Assembly (NCBI RefSeq): GCF_034424315.1
Contig: NZ_CP139972.1
Location: 2,046,001-2,110,000 of the forward strand
DNA from: Chitinophaga sancti
GTDB lineage: Bacteria; Bacteroidota; Bacteroidia; Chitinophagales; Chitinophagaceae
Length of the DNA: 64,000 nucleotides
Direction: 5' to 3'
The notes under the pieces are model-generated. The model made no database searches, had not been told where the DNA came from, and worked only from the letters and a program-made list of their open reading frames with translations. Position numbers and translations under genes: made by a program. Each line of letters begins with the position of its first letter. Positions within the stretch are counted from its first letter, which is position 1. Positions 60,501-64,000 of the stretch are shown piece by piece.

Positions 60501-63300
60501 CACTGGCGGCATCATCCTCGAATAAGCCCCATACACTGCCAGGATCATGGACAATATCCCATTGAAATTTGTAAAGTGCGAGGCCGCTGCCACTGGTCAT
60601 CAGGTTATTGGATGGACTGATGGCATGTTCCAGGGTGTATGCCCCATGGCCGATTTCGTGTGCGACAGTGCGGGCGATTTCGTATACCGGAGAGTTTTCT
60701 AGGAATATAAAACCGAATTGGCTTTTGCGGGGCATTTTACCGAGCAGGCCAGTGCCTTCAAAGGAGCTCTCCTGAGTGTTGGCTGGCACACCTTCTTGGC
60801 TAGCTGAAGAAGTGCCTTCATGAGTAGCGCTGTAAGGATCTATCACATTACCATCAGTTGCCAGTTCATTGACCAAAAAGAGATAGACTGCATCATTAAT
60901 AATATCATGAGATTGCACATAAGCCTTTTTCATGGCCTTCTCCTCTCCTGTAAAACCGCTGCTCAGCAAGGCGCTTTTACTGTCTTGTAGCACTCCATCT
61001 TTATTCAGATCCCAGGAATTGCTATTCTTAAAACTGTTATCTATTACAAGGGTATAAGATAGGCCGATGGTGCCATAAACAGATGCCAGGGTTTGCGCTA
61101 TCTGCTTTTCAGGAATGGTTATGTTATCTCCAATAGGAACCAGGACAAGGTTCTTTTGTAAAAATGGATAACTGGGTACTAACAATTTCCCGATACTACT
61201 GCCATCAGCGTGAACCGCATATAATTCCTGGGCATCGCCGGGAGGGCCACCAGTAATAGTGACACTACATTTCAGACCTGTGCAGGTAGAGGGATAAACA
61301 ATCCCCTTGCCATTAACGAATATGATAGCAGCGGTGTCAGATCGATGGGCGATAACCGTTTCCTGTGCACCAGGTACGATTGCTTTGGCACTCACGTAAT
61401 ATTTACCATCGGCTAATGATTCATAGCCTGATGTATAGCTATTTTTCCCATTAGCCAGCGATCTAATGGTAGAATTATAGTTCGTATTGCCACTCCTGGA
61501 AGCATAATCGTTATCGAATGTATCAAATGCATATCTGTTTTCATCTCCTGCCGCAAAATCTACGCGACCGGTATTGAGCTGTAAATTATTAAACCCTGCT
61601 GCACTAGCCGCTAAGGCCGCATTCCTTTGCCCCACATAGTTAACGCCACCCTGTTGAGTGATTTGGTAGATCTTGCCATCTGCATCTTCCACAAGCAAGG
61701 GCAAGGAAGTATAATGAATTGTTTGAGTATCCCCCTCTCCACTGTCTGTTAACGTTATAGTTCGGGATACAGTATCTACCAGAATTGCATCTTTTGTAAA
61801 GAGATGTAAACGGGTTGTTATATCCGCCACCACATCACCGGTTTTCACCTTTCCCATATCATCGCCGCCATGCTGGGCATCAAGTTCTTCTTTGATGAAT
61901 TGATCTATTCCTTTCGTGACAGCATGCATCTCTCCGCTGATAGCTACGAGATCAGTATTGACAACTACGTTTTTGAAAGAAACCTGGAGCCCAAATCCCA
62001 AACCAGGCGTAATGATACGGCCGCAGGAAAGAGATGTGAGCAATACATCATAATGACCTATGCGAATGATATTGCCAATCATAAGTACAGGTTGTACCTC
62101 CCTATTAGAGGGTAGTATAAGTAATGAGGCATCTCCGCATGCGATTGTTTGTAAGGGAGCAGTTTTTATGCTTAAAAGATCACTCAATCCACTGTATACT
62201 CCTGACAGTTTCCATTGAAGATGTGCTTCATACTCCCTGTTAGGTTCGAGGCTATTAATTAGCGTCGTTGTATCTCTGTTAATTTCTATTGTATGCCAGT
62301 CATAAATAGTGTTGTTGCTGGCAAGGGCTCTGTATTGAAGGCGATAAGCATCTACCGGCACGGAAGCCTGTGGCCAATGGTATAGGATCTGCCGCTCACC
62401 CTGTGCTCTTCCGAAAAGCACAGGCTTCTCTGTATGCGCAAAGGGATTGACGCCAAGGTAGGTAAATGAACAACTTTGACTATAGCCCTGGTTGCTATAA
62501 AGATCTTTCCCTTCCTTGTCTATAGCCTGTACAATCCAGACATACTGCATACTGTCGATGAGTGCGGGTTCTGTGGGTCCATATAAAAGGGTCGTATTGT
62601 CGGTTGTTGTTGTATAAAGAGGCCTGGTACTGCGGATAATGTAGTCTGGATGGCTACCTGCAGGCTTTACTTCGTACAAAGAAAAGATGTAAGATATGTT
62701 TGCCTGACTGGTATTTCGGATTGACCAGTTAAACGTGAGCAATTGCGGATCCCGTTTTTCTATCCTGCTACCACAGACAGGCAGATTTAATAAAGGTGGA
62801 TCACTTCTTTGCAGGAAGAATACACTTGCTATTGCGTTGCTGATCTGTATTCCCGGACGATGATTGTCATATGCCTGGAAAGTAAGACGATAAGAACCTT
62901 CAGGTAATGATTTTGTTTTTTCATATTCTTCCCGGCTATACCCACCGCTAAAAAGAATATTCTCCGCCATAAAATATTCGGCAAGTGCTGCACCACTGAT
63001 AATGGAAGGGATCCCTGCGTTTATTGTAACCGGCTGAGGATGAAAAGATGGCTGACTACGCATGATCACGGTTCCATTCTTCTCCAGGGTCATTTGGAGA
63101 CTGATTTCATAAGAAGGCTGGGTGAGATCTCTTTGTAAGAGTATCAGGCGCAGTTTATCACTCCCACCGGAATAATAATCAGGAAGGTGAAGACTATAAG
63201 GAGGTATGATCTGTGTACTGGTGCTAACAGGGTAATCCTGTGCCTGCAAGACACCTGTATAGGAAAACAATAAGATTATTAAATACAGGAGGTTTTTCAT
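57526..63300 (-). CDS. Giant secreted polymorphic-toxin-like protein with zincin motif and NTase-like tip
   Basis: A 1,924-residue protein. Signal peptide: MKNLLYLIILLFSYTGVLQAQ. The N-terminal ~400 residues look like fibronectin/Ig-type domains. Near 881-892 HEIGHGAYTLEH gives HExxH with a further His, a zinc-peptidase-like motif. Residues about 1447-1478 form eight G-x-x-x tetrads (GVSSGVSTGITTGVST type), a glycine zipper flanked by hydrophobic helices. At the tip, residues 1816-1832 (VHGSALRVENPQDLDIAI) show the GS...DxD motif of nucleotidyltransferases. It fits a polymorphic toxin that is released and transferred. The tip's coding is AT-rich, suggesting recombination. The catalytic roles are inferred. 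Confidence 0.72.
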   Translation of the reverse strand: MKNLLYLIILLFSYTGVLQAQDYPVSTSTQIIPPYSLHLPDYYSGGSDKLRLILLQRDLTQPSYEISLQMTLEKNGTVIMRSQPSFHPQPVTINAGIPSIISGAALAEYFMAENILFSGGYSREEYEKTKSLPEGSYRLTFQAYDNHRPGIQISNAIASVFFLQRSDPPLLNLPVCGSRIEKRDPQLLTFNWSIRNTSQANISYIFSLYEVKPAGSHPDYIIRSTRPLYTTTTDNTTLLYGPTEPALIDSMQYVWIVQAIDKEGKDLYSNQGYSQSCSFTYLGVNPFAHTEKPVLFGRAQGERQILYHWPQASVPVDAYRLQYRALASNNTIYDWHTIEINRDTTTLINSLEPNREYEAHLQWKLSGVYSGLSDLLSIKTAPLQTIACGDASLLILPSNREVQPVLMIGNIIRIGHYDVLLTSLSCGRIITPGLGFGLQVSFKNVVVNTDLVAISGEMHAVTKGIDQFIKEELDAQHGGDDMGKVKTGDVVADITTRLHLFTKDAILVDTVSRTITLTDSGEGDTQTIHYTSLPLLVEDADGKIYQITQQGGVNYVGQRNAALAASAAGFNNLQLNTGRVDFAAGDENRYAFDTFDNDYASRSGNTNYNSTIRSLANGKNSYTSGYESLADGKYYVSAKAIVPGAQETVIAHRSDTAAIIFVNGKGIVYPSTCTGLKCSVTITGGPPGDAQELYAVHADGSSIGKLLVPSYPFLQKNLVLVPIGDNITIPEKQIAQTLASVYGTIGLSYTLVIDNSFKNSNSWDLNKDGVLQDSKSALLSSGFTGEEKAMKKAYVQSHDIINDAVYLFLVNELATDGNVIDPYSATHEGTSSASQEGVPANTQESSFEGTGLLGKMPRKSQFGFIFLENSPVYEIARTVAHEIGHGAYTLEHAISPSNNLMTSGSGLALYKFQWDIVHDPGSVWGLFEDDAASELTKGLSLYKCLQKDVQSACTSSSYYAPDSTIIKLPEGAIPLSIFYQDFSTASPAMSGSLNSFEYKRKEYSAIYYVSNGKFKGYSYEKYDTSTYIYTHPKQADEKINIFELTKDIFTCNVTVNGTRYPNEGCLCQNNAYTQQYRRLMREVINADQPEVSAEIAAICKTIISLPADVLSTNNQLFNCYFNNPELYYVDWNETSDVLTFDQLKLMHQQLKELDSCINLLKRCEFATGNDLVQFINAHFVIAGTKTSYLTSAQFKNLSPEIRACLIAKLLQGDYGQRWSLTSNSFGGQNIMLEILGTCASVADLYSVVKILEKQGLLYALLSDTYDYLYVSHGNFSQLCNAITIAWLNEEKPANNKELINRLISEKKFLLFDDGYFTASNGEAFRDKEQKIQLEVRDGMGSYLNMITATLGAGGEVFFADYGKVDPFSGKFKPMEYLIVVPKRDAKAFGTMLEMGTPYILPALSVYMLFKTDTKAAINISAALALNTGLCAIGMEGLTGVEAGAEVSAGIGAGVSSGVSTGITTGVSTGIGAGVAAGSASLGAQFVNLTLTNFVTYVNAAPEMLQDHPQFVKYTNYFALAYMVGTLTVASTKAIRNSRIAVPLEMMEVWKSKIIKSLEKVAVELWENDVVKVKAVFEKMKDGRNYLLFYKVGDSYNVIINGKVNTFDEYLIKRYVNRPNTLIKEEFRLILNGDISAAQKLSKESGEAWIVNKGNVKFYDNGVIEAEYGLFEVYPDGRIDLNPIRIGNEAKPGNLVLTIGDIRSEEEIAEDLFQYIKNKLNLVDKEMWFSTRNMQEIVRRGKELEIANGEIEDMIFNACRRKDYVVEDVLKQLENWQDVSERGYPYLFENLKDFRKFGDLLKEVAKEWGLPTEEIYVHGSALRVENPQDLDIAIRVGAAEFEELVKRFEDLLDSDEMQKILGQNGKIGGVNMFKTKDKLGLSFTGEFLKRYERYYPNKIESTKKIQISIILENSDLDLKPSLKIR

Positions 63301-63356
63301 TGGATGGAATTATTTTTAAACAGGATGACCAATGGCTGACCATCCTATTCAATCTC

Positions 63357-64000
63357 TCAGAACTGGCTGACTATGAATGGCACATCTTTACTATCATTTT
63401 CCGTGATCACCCGCAGGAGATACATGCCGGATAGCACTTTACCCAAATCAAAACTATCTTCTATCAAAAGGCCAGGTGCATACTGTTTCCTGGCTATCAT
63501 GTGTCCATTCAGGTCATAGACAGAGACGGTGGTCTGCTGTTTTTTACTAAGTTGTATCCTACATTTGAAATAGCCCTGACTTGGATTGGGTGAAACTATC
63601 ACGGTATCTATTATACTGACAGGAAGTTGATACACCGGAATGGCTAGCGGATCATAAGGCTGGATATTTACAACTTTCTGTAAATTGTAGGTACAAGTGC
63701 CAAAGGTGGCATACATCTTTATCCAATAGTCACCCTGACGACTAAATTTGATCAATGGTGCATTATACAGATCGGTACCCAGCCATTCTGCGCCAGGAGG
63801 GAATTCCCAATTAACTGAATCCGGTGCCGGAAGACAGATTTCCCTGACTGCTAACGTATCCAGGGCATTATTCCTGGAGACTACAAGGAAATTAACCGTT
63901 GGTTGTGTATTCCGCTTTATAAGCGTCACCTGCTCCTGTAAAAGACAATCATTTGCATCCCTTATTACCACAGTGTAATTTCCTGGTGCCAGGTTTAAAA
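63357..64000 (-). CDS. T9SS-sorted protein, C-terminal part (partial)
   Basis: The frame runs to the window's right edge without a start, so the 5' end is missing. The visible ~214 residues include PGNYTVVIRDANDC, a SprB-like repeat end, an Ig-like segment, and then a T9SS type A sorting domain (VSPNPSQGYFKCRIQL ... VYDLNGHMI ... SGMYLLRVITEND). It should be exported by the type IX system and fixed to the surface or released. The gap to the toxin-like gene is 56 bp on the same strand, so both may be in one operon. Confidence 0.88.
   Translation of the reverse strand, partial: LNLAPGNYTVVIRDANDCLLQEQVTLIKRNTQPTVNFLVVSRNNALDTLAVREICLPAPDSVNWEFPPGAEWLGTDLYNAPLIKFSRQGDYWIKMYATFGTCTYNLQKVVNIQPYDPLAIPVYQLPVSIIDTVIVSPNPSQGYFKCRIQLSKKQQTTVSVYDLNGHMIARKQYAPGLLIEDSFDLGKVLSGMYLLRVITENDSKDVPFIVSQF

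Overview
The window looks like chromosomal DNA from a Bacteroidota bacterium, most probably a Chitinophaga-like member of the Chitinophagaceae. Supporting signs are a type IX secretion (T9SS) C-terminal sorting domain at the right edge, a MG2/TonB-plug surface protein, many lipoproteins ending their signals in S/A-C, HxlR, pirin and carbohydrate-active genes, and few strong Shine-Dalgarno sites. The genus is an inference, not a search result.

Layout. 0-3 kb: TetR regulator, short-chain dehydrogenase and 14-TM drug exporter, with two copies of a TetR-type palindrome. 3-7 kb: a defence-like block of an AAA ATPase overlapping an HNH nuclease (Septu PtuA/PtuB-like) and a solitary AAA15 ATPase with duplicated operator-like sites. 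7-14 kb: a decaying zone holding a PD40 protein, an HxlR/SnoaL pair, a four-domain enzyme fusion (CMD-CMD-ABM-cupin) and many broken genes: truncated DoxX, frameshifted AraC, the last 18 codons of a second HNH gene, an ECF sigma piece joined to a thioredoxin-like piece, and a degenerate ~26-bp tandem array. 14-19 kb: a stress protein, a PAS histidine kinase, a DUF1328 peptide and two outer-membrane barrels. 19-25 kb: a quinone/electrophile detoxification group of two pirins, nitroreductase, ring-cleaving dioxygenase and hydrolase. 25-28 kb: the MG2/TonB-plug protein and a Cys-rich copper protein. 27.9-33.7 kb: a compact type III polyketide cluster on the minus strand (FAD oxidoreductase, methyltransferase, type III PKS, dehydratase, ketosynthase, ACP, phosphopantetheinyl transferase). 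34-44 kb: a lipoprotein, a DisA-like nucleotide cyclase candidate, PoxB, an orphan UrtA with a PilJ-type two-component system, and CbpA/CbpM. 44-55.6 kb: M1 peptidase, thioredoxin, 2H phosphoesterase, pectin- and trehalose-degrading enzymes, an ankyrin lipoprotein and an SRAP repair protein. 55.9-64 kb: an ECF sigma/membrane partner pair, then a 1,924-residue polymorphic-toxin-like protein (signal peptide, zincin motif, glycine zipper, nucleotidyltransferase-like tip) whose stop codon overlaps a putative immunity gene by one base, and the end of a T9SS-sorted protein.

The strongest candidates for something undescribed are the toxin/immunity pair at 57-63 kb, the ATPase-HNH locus with its distant HNH remnant, the type III PKS cluster, the DisA-like protein, and a family of five dispersed palindromic elements (21.9, 30.0, 35.0, 50.4 and 55.7 kb) with termini resembling GAACTCATTTCATAA. 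No rRNA, tRNA, CRISPR array or intact insertion sequence was seen.
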